64,000 nt of DNA, taken from NCBI RefSeq assembly GCF_019649055.1, contig NW_026570223.1:2542001-2606000 (forward strand), read 5' to 3'. This DNA is from Paramacrobiotus metropolitanus. Lineage: Eukaryota; Tardigrada; Eutardigrada; Parachela; Macrobiotidae. The number at the start of each line of letters is the position of its first letter. The first letter of the stretch is position 1. Below the pieces are notes generated by a model. That model made no database searches. It was not told where the DNA came from and worked only from the letters and a program-made list of their open reading frames with translations. Positions 36,201 through 48,600 of this stretch are shown here, piece after piece. Position numbers and translations under genes: made by a program.

Positions 36201-39200
36201 ATTTAATTTAATTAAAAATATACTAAATTTTAATAGTATGCTCTCATTAAAAATATGCTCTCATTAAAAATATACTCTCATTAAAAATTAATCTCAGAAC
36301 CATACAATTTTGTGACGAATGCATACAGTTTTTATTGACAAGTTGACGCGTTTAATGACGCGTTAACATTTTAGTTGAAAGAAATCATAAGAACCAATTA
36401 CGCAGAATACTGCATAAGTAACTAATTTCTGTGTGCCATTCCATTACTGACTCAGAAATCAGAATACAAATGTGTTACTTATTAATTTAACTTTGTAATC
36501 ATACATAACCGGCATACGTAGGTTCCAATGTGCGAGAGCAGATTCGCTCGGATTTAGTTTTGACCATGCAGTTCAATAAACCTTTCCTTGCCGAATCGAA
36601 AGTTATGGGAAGGGACGAATGGCACAGCTTAAAAGTAAGCAGCAGTTATCAGACAGCTCCCAATATCTTTTTTAAAGTTAATGCTTTGCGGACATAACAA
36701 AAGGTCATAATTGTAGATCGATAATGATCTCTACGAAAAAAGCTTACTATGGAAAAATCGCGAGCGCTTCTTGGAACATTTTATGGAACAAGATTTTGCC
36801 ATTCATAAATACTTAAGCCATTCCAAACTTTTGCATCTTTTTCGCCGGGCAGAGGATGCCGAGTTTTTTGTTACGGTTGTTTGGGAGCAGCTTTTAGCGC
36901 GAATCACCGGTAGGAGCGCAATTTTTGCAAGAGTAACTTTTTATATATGAGGCACGTAGCAGAATTCTACTGTATTAGATGATGTTATGAAGGAGTCCTT
37001 CGTTACAAAGGATTTAAATCTAATTATCGAAGAGTTAACGGGGATTAAGAATTTCCTAAGCATGGCGGAATTATCGAGGAATGCCATGGGAATTATGGTG
37101 GAGAATGACATTGTCGCCGAGCGAAAGGTAAGCAAAATATTGTACACTGAACCAACATATTGCACAAGTGCGTTGTGCTGCCTTATGATCTCGGTTAACT
37201 TCGATTGCGTGCTGCCCGGCCTTTTTTTTCACGGTCTTTGAAAGTAAAACTACACCATACCGTAAATTTTTTCGGAATCAAGTTAGTATAAATTTCTGCC
37301 GCATTATTAGCCGCATTTGGGCAATATACTGTATCTGTATACTCACAATCCGTATAAAGATATAGAAATTTCTTGTAGGCCACCAATGCGCTTCTCGTAT
37401 GGGCTGTTCTGATGAATCGCTCGGAAATTGCCAAAAGTCTGTGGCGTTTTTGTGATGACCCTATCCCATTGGCTCTGTTTCTTAGCGCCTTATTCCGTAA
37501 TCTGCGGGAATTCTGTCCGGAATCGGAAACCGCCGTGAAGTTGCGAGATCAGAGCCGGGCCTTCAGTCAGATGGCCACCGATGTGCTGGACATAAGCTAT
37601 CGTGAATCCAATGCACGGGCTTTTGAGCTGCTCAACCAGAAATTTCCAGATTTCAATGACAAAACACCCCTTAAGCTGGCATACGATTGTGAAAATCGGT
37701 AAAACTACATTAACAGATCGAATAAGATTTTGATCAATAATGCAACGTAATAATACCATATGAATTAGAATTAAGTGTTTAATTCAAAAGGTCACCGCTT
37801 AATTCAGCTTTCCAGATACTTGCCCATATATATGTCTCACCACAACAAACGAATAATAATAACATGCATTATTATGCAGCTACTTTCTTGCTCACGAATC
37901 CTGTCAGAAATGGCTAACGCACATCTGGGAAGGAGGAATCGAGGTTGCCGGATCACTTGAAGGTCACATATTTGGACTTCCAGATAGCGTAAAGTAAACA
38001 CAAACAGCATCCAGATCCTCGTCATTTACTTTGGAAAAATTATTAAAAATACTGCTTTTAAGTCATGATTATATATTTCTACAGGCTGATATTGTCCGCA
38101 CTGTTTTTATTTCCAATACCATTTTGGATACAGTATCCACGGAAGAATTTCGAGAAACAGTACAGCATGGATCATAATAGTACGAATCATTTTCATCGCT
38201 CAGATGAAATTATCCGCACCGACTCTGTCGAGAATGTGCATGGTAAAGATAGAGCAATTACAGCTGCTTAAACATAAAACTCGGTATAGTATTCAAGCCC
38301 GCTGTTGTAGATCCTTATGAAGTGAATATCCATAATCGAGAAGTTACCGCCAGGAGAATTAAACAACTGGAACTTATTGAAGCTGGTCAGCGAGGAGGAA
38401 CAACTATACCGGCAAATCGTCGGCAGTCCGCCGTGCCGTCAGCCAGTTCCAGTGCCCTTTACATAAGAAAAGAATTACCGTTCTACCGAAAAGTCGTGTA
38501 TTTATGGACAGCACCCAGAACCAAATTCTGGATGTTTCAGGTGGGTACAACAACAACATTAAATTTCTTTTATACAGAAGCCTGTAATATTCTTGTATAA
38601 AACAGCTTCCTACACTTGGCAAATCCTGTTACAATTAACAAACGAAATTTTTTATTTACAATTTAGCTAATGTATTGGGCCTATCTGGCGTTGTATTCCA
38701 TAACAATCCTAATGCCGACCTGTGAAAGCATGACTATGGATATTGTTGTAATATCTTGGACATTTCTTATGGTCATCGAAATGGTTCTACGGTACGTTAT
38801 ACCGAATCTAGTATCAGTTACATATATGACTGCAGCAACTACGTATATACCTCGACCATACCTAATAAATTGCCAAATTTGTCCCAACAATAAGATTAAG
38901 CGAATACTATAATTTGCACGAAAAAATATATTTTATTGCATTCCAGGACGATCTATCAAGTGAGGCGGGATTTTCCGGTAGACCTTTTTGAAAGATTTGC
39001 GGAAATCTTGATATTATCAACATTTGTGATACTGGCGTTCTTCTTGCGCATTGTCGGCATACATTTTGGATTAGTGCGGCCATTTTATAGTCGCTCACTA
39101 ATGTCCATCGGTAATTCCAAATCATAGAATTCTTTCTAATTTAAATACAAATTACATATTTATCTGTTGCAGGGCTTTTATACATGTATTATAGGATGAT

Positions 39201-42200
39201 AGCAGTATTCTTTCCCATGCATCCCACGTTAGGGTGAGTGTTTATTGCTTACTCGTATCTATATATCAGCGTTGTTGACCATACGCGTACGTTTTTTTGT
39301 GTTCGTTCGCATGATAACTCAAATCTTTATGGCTCTTTGCAGACCAATGTTGTACAGAATTAAAAGGATGCTGGCGGTGGATTTTGTCAATTTTCTCAAA
39401 CTTGTCTTTCCGTTTCTGGTTAGTAATATTGTGGTTTTATCCTGGAAAGCCGGTTCGCGTCGTTGGCTAAAACTGCCATGTTTTTAGTTAGCCAATATGT
39501 TCGTGCTGCAAGCGGTAATGTATCCGGATTTTCCATTTACTTCCGAAACCTGGCGGCGCGGTTTCTTCCGCGCCTTTTTCACATTATTCACGGCTTTCCT
39601 AAACGAAATCGATTAGTAAGCATTTGTATAATGATGCCTGTAATCTGCAATAAATTTCATTTTTTATTTGTTTGTGTTTGCACGCAGATCTGCATTAACA
39701 ATGCAAGCTGACCGAACTATATAGAACATTATCGCTGAAACAGAATTTAACTGATGATCATATAGGTACTTATGATCACGTGTGTATGATTCTAGATAAG
39801 AAAACGTGTGTATGATTCTAGATAATTATGCTTTTACGTTTGTAGCAATGAGCGATGTGAACACGATCGGATTGTTAACCATACAAGTTACTGTTGGACT
39901 GGAGATTACACCCATCACGAATGTCCGACAATTAGTTGGACTAGTTATATCATCAACATCCAGTATATGGTCATCCTGAAATTAATCCTCGTGACCCTGT
40001 TATACGCCTTGTTTTCGTAAGCCACTATTCATTTTTCAAGTCTTGCATTATTTCTGAAAACGGTTTAATAACGTATAATTTAAAGGTTATTGGCCTTATT
40101 TAACTACTGTAATTCATTAATTTTTTGATTAACCTATACTTGTTTTAGTGGTACACTGATGAAAGTGAAGGAAGAGGCGGACTACATTTGGAAATTCCAG
40201 CGTTACGGTATTATCCTGGATTTCGCATCGCGGCCGGCATTGCCACCACCTTTTTCCGTGTTGAGTTATGCGTTCAGCTTTTTTGTAATGTGCTGCGGGA
40301 AGATAAAGGGCATGAACGATGAGCGCGTCCGCGGCCTGACAAAGCGTCGCGATATTCGCCTGAAGCATCAGAAAAGCCATAAAAATTCCGAAACAACGTA
40401 CAACTACTGGATGGGACTAACTAAGGAATACTACAGAGTTAAAGCGCAAGAAGAAAAGGATAAACGAATTAGCAAAGATCAGTTCAAAATGTATGTATGG
40501 AATATGTGATGGAATAGTTCCAGTGCTAAACTGTTATAATTGTGCCATGTCGACAATACGATTTGCAACGCACTTCAGAACAGAACAAATCCTGGAAGCC
40601 CAAGCCTCAATGAAAAGCAATCAGATCCGATTTCGAGATCGTCTCAAGGAACTGGAGAAGAAAACCGATGATAATCGACTTTATCTGGAAGATATTCGGC
40701 AGACCGTGGAACGTATTGGTAAGTCAGAAAATTTTTTGGGTGATTATATTGTACGAGTACATACTGGTCTTTTCAAAATTAAACTAGGAGATCAAAATGT
40801 ACAGCAGCTGAGATTCGAAAAGTAGCAATAACTGGATGTATTACGTACTTCCATCTGCAAACCTATAGCTAGGCGTAACGCAAATGGCTGAAGTTTTGGC
40901 CAAAATTAGTATACCGACATCTGTACAAAACTTTTGATTAATTGTATTTTTGGTTATTGTAAGATACATACAGACTATAACCAGTGCAGTATACCGGAGT
41001 CTGAATAAAGCCTGTTTTGCTAGATACTGATTCCGGCGCTAAAGATTCCACAATGCATCGTCTAAGTCGGGCATCACCTTATCCAGGAACAAATGTGCAC
41101 CGCTTTAATGTTTTCAACAAATTTATACCGTGGGAGGTACAGAGTCTGCATGAGCTATCAAATTAATTCATGCGGGCTACTGTTGTACATATTATTATCA
41201 ATATTATGCTTACTCGTCCATATTAAATTTCACAACAGTTGACGGTCACCGGCTTAATATTAAAACTGCCCTCCGTGCATTAGGTGCCATATGATATGTA
41301 TGACCCGGCGGATTATTCCAGACCTATGGAAGAATTTCCAGTTCCAGAGCAGAATTATGTTGATCCCAAAATTAATTCCAAAGTGGAATACAATACAGAC
41401 AATATTGTCCCTAATAACATTTTGGATTTGGATGAAGATTTTGTGCATCCACTGACGGAACCATCCCGACTGTTCTGCTGGAACGATACAGCCATGGTGG
41501 ACGGCGTTTGTATTGACCGTCGAAGCTGGATTAAAGCACCATCTGGACGGTCTGGATACCAACTGAACGACCTTGGTCTACCACAGTTCGTGGAGCCTTG
41601 TTAGTGCACATAGCGCAGGAACTTGTACTGTCCACTTGTTTTGCAGAAATCCTTTAGGGCGAACAGGGTTAAGCGGAAGGGGCAATTTGCACCGATTTGG
41701 TCCCAACCACTATGTACAACTAATCGTAACACGAGGGATGGCCGATAACATGCAAGTAATCCTGAGGAAGACGTACAGTGCGGGAGGGGATAGTGGACGA
41801 TTTCCAAAGGTCAGCCTGCTACGCAAGCTGACGATATCATAATTCTTTTGGACATTATCATAATATGACTGACAATATTATTATTTCGGCTAGACGCCGG
41901 CATTCTCTTCAGAGAATAATCTGCTCAAAATTGTGGCTCATGCATTGGCCAGTTTCTTTGATGATTATGAAAGTATAACAATTCCAGAAGTGCAGGAAAT
42001 CAGCGTATTGCCAAAGGTAACCCTTAACTAACATTTTTCTCCCATAATTATGATTTGGCTTCGACGTTTGCCAATTTCAGATGCTAGAGCTGATCGCTTT
42101 CCATAAACATACTTCTGGGAATCTGCTGGATCTGCACGAACTTGAGCGGGGATATCTGGACGATACGGAGAATACGGATAATGCTTGGATTGAGGCAGCT

Positions 42201-42389
42201 ACTTGGCACATTCAGCTACGATCGTACAGAGAATTTGATCGCCGTTTGAAACCTGTATGTCTCAATCTTCACTTTTGGCTTTTTTAACTGAATAACTCGC
42301 TAGGAGTGTTTTTCTAGGATCTTGCGTGGGAAGATGCTGTTGAAGGGCCTATCGGCAGGATATTACGGCGCTTAAGCGTTCGAACTTGA
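33238..42389 (+). CDS. TRPM2-like cation channel with NUDT9-homology tail (gene A)
   Basis: Plasma-membrane channel of the TRPM2 type; relatives are opened by ADP-ribose and Ca2+. Twenty-eight exons give 1529 codons; human TRPM2 has 1503. Starts/ends: 33238-33288, 33449-33517, 34303-34482, 34588-34812, 35027-35225, 35318-35540, 35737-35990, 36522-36634, 36717-36909, 36979-37127, 37379-37698, 37880-37993, 38085-38242, 38311-38540, 38667-38791, 38947-39110, 39173-39233, 39343-39418, 39488-39615, 39846-40016, 40149-40490, 40579-40718, 41045-41136, 41284-41585, 41647-41809, 41915-42016, 42081-42254, 42318-42389. Seen: LSDAT region PDIIISFVGG and WIMTNGLHYGIAKLIGDA; RYFLAHESCQKWLTHIW; S1-S6; pore loop with three Cys; TRP box ADYIWKFQRY; coiled coil; NUDT9-H NPLGRTGLSGRG, RFGPNH and GYLDDTENTDNAWIE. 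The Nudix box is degraded. Confidence 0.93.
36145..36292. repeat. Short tandem repeats in TRPM2-like A intron 7
   Basis: A unit of about 17 bp, TATGCTCTCATTAAAAA, occurs four times with small changes, interspersed with TTTAATAGTATA blocks. Purely AT-rich intronic minisatellite; no coding potential. Confidence 0.8.
39777..39828. repeat. Tandem duplication of about 25 bp in TRPM2-like A intron 19
   Basis: ACGTGTGTATGATTCTAGAT occurs twice in succession, separated by AAGAAA. Intronic, with no evident function. Confidence 0.8.
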
Positions 42390-42628
42390 ATAACTATAAG
42401 TACTTCTTAAAGGTCACAATGCACGCAAACAATAACAATACTTACTTTGAATGCTACTAAGCCATGGTGCAAAACGGGATACTGCGATGTTGATAAAAAA
42501 ACGAGAAAATTGTGAAGGTGTAAGATGAAAGAAACTACGTAACACATATGTATACATTTTATGTCAATAAAACAATTGTGACAAAATTCTATTCGAGATA
42601 CAAAGCGGTACATTGTCCAGCAGATATA
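42390..42628. terminator. Shared 239-bp 3' region of the two convergent TRPM2-like genes
   Basis: The stop codons of gene A (42389) and gene B (42629) are 239 bp apart, so both transcripts must end here or overlap. An AATAAA on the plus strand is near 42567. The two 3' UTRs are therefore likely to overlap antisense. Confidence 0.6.
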
Positions 42629-45600
42629 CTAGTCCAAATCTTTCCACAAAATTCGCTGGTATACCACGAAATCAAAAGCTGTGGTGTTGTTGATGTTGCG
42701 CACAGCCATCCAACGGTATTTCTACAGAATTACAAAAATCAATAGGGTAACTAAAGTCCAGTACAAAGCTACGTATGCAATAAACTCACCACTGAGCCAT
42801 CGAGGGTCACAAGCGAAGTCCGCAGCAGCCACACCACACCTTCCACCCATGCATTGTCAGTGTTGCGGTTATCGTCGATGTATCCACGATACAGTTCCTT
42901 GGCGCTGACGGCATGGCCCGCACTATCCCGTATTCCTATTGCCTCCTGAGACACGTCGTCATGAAGTTGCGACGTAAGGGCAGCAAGCAATCGGGTTACG
43001 CCTTCGGCTTCTGATTCTCCAATTCGTATGAACGTCTGCAAATCCACATAACGTCGACATATTACAACAAAAAATCATATCAACCTTAAAACAGTACTGG
43101 ATCCACCGTATTTAACAACAAGCAATTTTAACTGTGTGTTTATAAACTTTCCCCGTTCAACAAAATACAAGAAAGATTTGTGCAACCTGTGGGATAGTGG
43201 ACATTCCGTGGCGGTGAATTTCCGTTGCAGTAACCAATTCACCATCATCGCTGCTGCTGACCAGCACCAAATAAATGCAGTGGTTAGGTCCATACTTATG
43301 GAGAATTCCGCGACCAGTCATACCGGTTCGGCCCAACGGATTTCTGCAGAAAAGCTTAAATTTCAGCTAAAACATGACAAGCTGACGAGGGCATCAAAGC
43401 AGCTGTAAAAGTGAACGCACAAGGGAAACCCATTTAACGCTACGGTATATGTTATTGGTGCGCCTTCACTGGTTTTAATCCACGATCGTCGGTCATTTGG
43501 CTCCTTTGCGCTTATGTCGATGGTGTTCCACTTGTAACTGGTCAGAATGGGGTTTGGTTTGGCGGTGTCAACATCATATCTCAAGGTTTCGGGGTACATT
43601 TCCAGTGGTTTTGTATACTCTTTTGGGTCATATATGCTCAATTCTGTCTGAAAAAGTTTTTACGGTAGAATGATTTCTATGCCGAATTGAACAAAAAACA
43701 CTGTCGAATAACTATTACAACTGATCTGGAATATGCAAATAATTCTTGATAGTTGTTATTAGAGGTATTAGGCTTTAAATACAGTACGTTCAAGTACGGA
43801 CTTTAGTGTACCTTGCAAGTGTTCGCTGTATACTTATTAGTAATAATTATTAATTATTAAAATTTAGTCCTTTTAATTAGTGTAAACTTGCGGAAGCATA
43901 CCGATATGTGCACTGGCTGTTGCCTAACAAAAGTATTATTATTAATTAAATAATGTAAGACTTATGAGATGCAATAGCACAATAAGTAAAAACTCAGCTG
44001 ACCTGCCAAGAACAATAGCTGTCCAGTAGGGTAAAACGAAACAAAGTCGTTTCCGGATAAGGCGATTGCCGGCTAAGGATGTGCACTTGATCACTGCTGG
44101 AAAACGGATCCATTATATCTACAAACAATCTTGAGATTAAGGTCTTAATCTAAGGTTTAAAAACTGAGAGCACAAATTGCACATGCATACTTCTGAGAGT
44201 AAACAAAGAGATTACTGAGAGATTACTGAAACAAAATTTCACATGAAAACAATTTTATACTGACAGGAAAGCACGCGGATGCGACAAACCCGGTTCGCCA
44301 AACCACAACTTACTCATGGACTTGACCTTGTGGCGAACCGATTGGGCTTCAAAAGCCGCTGTTGTAGCCATTTTGCCAACATCTCCCATTTTATCTCGCA
44401 GCTGATCCAAGAGTCGACGCTGTGCATGCAAACTGGCACCAAAGCTGCTAAAACTGCAAAAACGCATACGGTCTGGAAAGTCTTTTGGGAATCTGTTCAC
44501 GCATTGCTGCAGTGCATGGCATACTTTTCCATGTGCCTTCTGGACATTTCTTGTTCTTTACCATACTGACTTGCCGCAATGAAATAGTCCTTGGTAAGAT
44601 TCGTCCAGTAGTTATAATACTCCGACTGATCGTACATAAATGTATTAGCCCCGTAATCGTCACCTTCGAATGGTGTATTACGTTTTCGATGCAATATACT
44701 CTTGACCAGCCTGTACATGTAGCCAAACATGGCAAAAGGCGGTGGAAGAGTCGGTCGCGATGCAAACTGCATGATCAACAGGTAGCGCTGATACTTCCAT
44801 ATTGCATCGGCTTCTGCCTTGATTGCTGTTAGGGTGTTGCTGAAAAATTAATTTCATATAATACAAACAAAAAATAACTAAATGTGCAATTAAAAAGATA
44901 CAGAAAATTAAACACTTGAATTATCAAGTGTTTAATCATTATTAAATGATAATCATTATTAAATGATAAAAAATAAAAATTTTTACGCATTTCCCCGCTT
45001 ACTTGAACATGGCTGTGAGAATGACCAAAAGTACTAATCGCAGCACAATCATAAACTGAATGGTGAAACCATAGCTGAACAATGTCACCGTGGGACATGT
45101 AATGTCGCTGTATTGCCCAGCCATGCAGTGATCATGTGGCAGGACGGTGCCGTTTTGTTGGTAAATAGCCGTTGCCTCGCACTTATTTGTGCTGTAAATA
45201 TTTGTTTGCTTAGTATGAACGAGAATAGACAATTCGCTCGGTATGACCTTTCCAATTCAGCCTGCATTGGCGCAATGAAAATACCGAAGAAAGCCCGATG
45301 GAATCCCTTTCTCCACGTATCCCCGGTCATGGGCCAATCTGGATAAATTGTAGTTTGTAAAACAATGAGATTGGCCACCTGAAAAACCATAATATATGTT
45401 AATGCCCCTTTGGCTTGAAAAATTTAAAAAGTTGTACGAAATCGTACAAAGAATGGGAACAGCAGCTTCAGGAAGATGACAAAATCTTCGGCTAACATTC
45501 GCTGGAGGCGATATAGCATCGGTCCCAGTGTTCGACTGATCGGGAAGAACAGCGTGATCACACGATAGTAAAAATATAAGACACCTTCGGAAATACAATT

Positions 45601-48600
45601 TATTAAGGGTTAAGGATTATTATCGGTTAACCTGCCAAGCCTTAAACTATACCACTTTCCTGTAACTTACCAAAGCACATGACAATACGTCCCGCAAATG
45701 CTCCAAAGAAGTGATTAATCATCTGTGAACCGCTAAAGTACGTCACAAAGGAGAACTTTAATTCCAGCATAATTTCGAAAATGATAAATAAACAGTTGAA
45801 GATAAAGATAAAGACAATCTCCGATATTCGATAAATCCAGGAAAATGGCATACCGTGCATGTACTCATAGGTCAACCTGAAAACATATTTTTGAAAACAA
45901 AGAATAGTTTTCTTAAGAATATACTTAACAATAAGCGGATAGTGAAGAGTCTAGTGCTCATTCGATTCGTATATTATTTAAAGTGGATTATCAAATGTAC
46001 AAAACGGAAAAATTTCAAGATTTTCGCCATAAAATGCGAAAATTTTTTTTCACCTTAAAATGCACTCAATCCAATAGGACACTGTAAAAGCCAATACCAC
46101 TCCATTCAGAATGGTGTTGCGGCAGTTTGGCATCATTGTGGCAATACCCAAAAGCACAAGGAATGCCCAGTAGGTCGCTTGGAAAGTCCAGAACTTTGTC
46201 ACCGGCGCCATCCACATTAACCGAATCATTGTACACAGCGGCGGCCGCACCACGCGCCCTCGATGAATTAGTTTCTTAGGCGTCCTGACGTTATCCCGCC
46301 GCTGAAGCTTCCTTTCATTATCCCTCAATCGTTGAAGTTCATCGACAATATTTTTCCGATGAAGATCACAGTCCACATCCATAATCGCGTCCGCCATAAC
46401 GCTAGTCGATCGCGATCTTCTAGATGAACTCCGATTTTTCACGTAACGCGGAAAGCGAATCCAAAAGTACATCGGAAATATCAGGAATGCCGACAGAATA
46501 ATTTTTGCATCCACGAAGCGTTCGGAAACTTGAATTTCGCCCATGAAGAAATTATTTAACCATTCTTGGCAACTACGATGCGCCAGAAACCACCTGTAAC
46601 CAAAAAATGCTATTTATACAGCAGTTTCGACATGCTGCTGTAGATAACCCGTTAATATTTAAAATACGAAGCGATCACTACATATGCATTGCCTAACCGC
46701 TTTTACCATTAAATTAAATAATTTTACTGTAATTTTGTTTTGTATAATTGTTTCGATATAAATTGCTTGCTTTAACGCATTCTGCACTTATTGTTGGAAT
46801 CATATGCCATCTGTATTGGTGTCCGGTAGCCAAAGTCGGGAAAGCGCTCATTTAGGATATCCGTTAGACGATCCGCTGCCTGGTCTTTCACACTTAAATC
46901 CAGAATATCTGTCGCAAACACCGCAAAATCTTTCCGGTGGTTGGATAAACGCTGCTCCAGCTCGTAGTCCGTTTGGTGTTCAGCCAGTCCGCGGTACAAT
47001 GAACTGATGAAAAGAGCAGTCGGTATAGGGTCATCGCAGTACTTGCACAGTAACTTGGCCAACGCGGCACGATTAAGTAACACCGCCCAGGAAATCAGTG
47101 CTAGGCAGGCCTAAAAATTTTGAAAACAAATGTTAACACACTTGAAAACAGTACTTGCTGCATATAGAAGAGCTGCAAAACAGAAGCAGAAACGCTTACC
47201 CTCCGTTCAGCTACTGTAGCGCTCAAGACGTAATCACCGAGAGAGTTCATCGACAGCCTGTACGCCGAAACCGCAACCGGAAACTTGGCCAGATGATTGA
47301 GTAGAGACGGTAGCATTTCCTCCACAAATGCTGGTGGGACAATATCTGCATTAAAAATCCCACCTAGTATTACATTCACACGTGATTTTGTTTCTTTGAT
47401 GCCGTACGATCCAAAGCAAAATACATAATTATTATTGTATTTCGTAATATATATTGTCGAAAGTCACTGTATGGGCAGTTAATTTAATTACCGATACTTC
47501 AAAGTGGAAAACACACAGGATTACGCTTCTTACCAAGAAAAAAACAAAACTACTAGACTCACCTTCCGAGCGCTGAAGAATTCTCTGCCATACAATATCC
47601 ATAAAGAATTTCCCATCAGTCGCCCGGCGAAAAATCTTCACCAGCTTCAAATGATTTAGATATCTGTGCAGAATAAAATCTTGCTGCATAAACATGTCAA
47701 CAAACTCTTCGCGACCCGCAAGAATAAGTGCAGCTTCGAATGACGCATCTGGTATCTGGAAAACAGAATATATTAATTATGTAAACTTGTTCCCAAAAGC
47801 ACGTTTTAGATGCCAGATCCTACCTGCATTTTTTTCCAGGGCTTTTTACTGAGAATGTCTGTCTTTGCAAATTCCGGCCGATTGCATCGTATTGTGAGCT
47901 GGAGATTGCGATCAAGAAGTGACATATTTGGAACTAAAAAATTTGCTTTAAGAACACTGCATAAGGACTTTGCGAATGAAAAATGAAATCATTTTTTACC
48001 ATTGCTTTCAGATGCTAAGATGGATTTGAGCACAATTTTATCAAGGTCAGAAAACTCGCTGGCCGGTGCAGTGCAGTCCATAATCGAAATTAGTGACATC
48101 GTTCCCTGACGCGACAGTTTAACGCACTCCAGGATTTTCTCCACGTAGGCCATTCGTTCCGAATCGTGTCCGCGGAGTTCTTCAGCATAATCATCGGAAA
48201 GACGGGTGGAAATCTGATGAATAAGGGCAGCACGATCAGACCCCACAGCATCCCTAAACGAACGCAAAAGTTCACTTCTATGTTCCGGTTGTTCTATGTT
48301 CCGGTTGTCGTTTTCTGTTAATACAAGGACAGTTTTCGCTTGACTATAAAAAATTCCCTTCTTTGGCTAAATGTTAACTAAAACCTGGTTATAAAATAAT
48401 CTCAATATATTGCAAAAGACTGAGAAAATTTGGCTATAAAATAAACTCTATATATTGCGAGTGCGAATTATATAACAGTGACCCTGATAAGTGAGTGTGT
48501 GACCTTTTCGAAATCATAATAGGTACTGACCTTTCCCGAACAGCCATAGCCAAAGTGTCCGCCAAGTACCCGCATCCCTCTAGCAGAATGACCGGCACGC

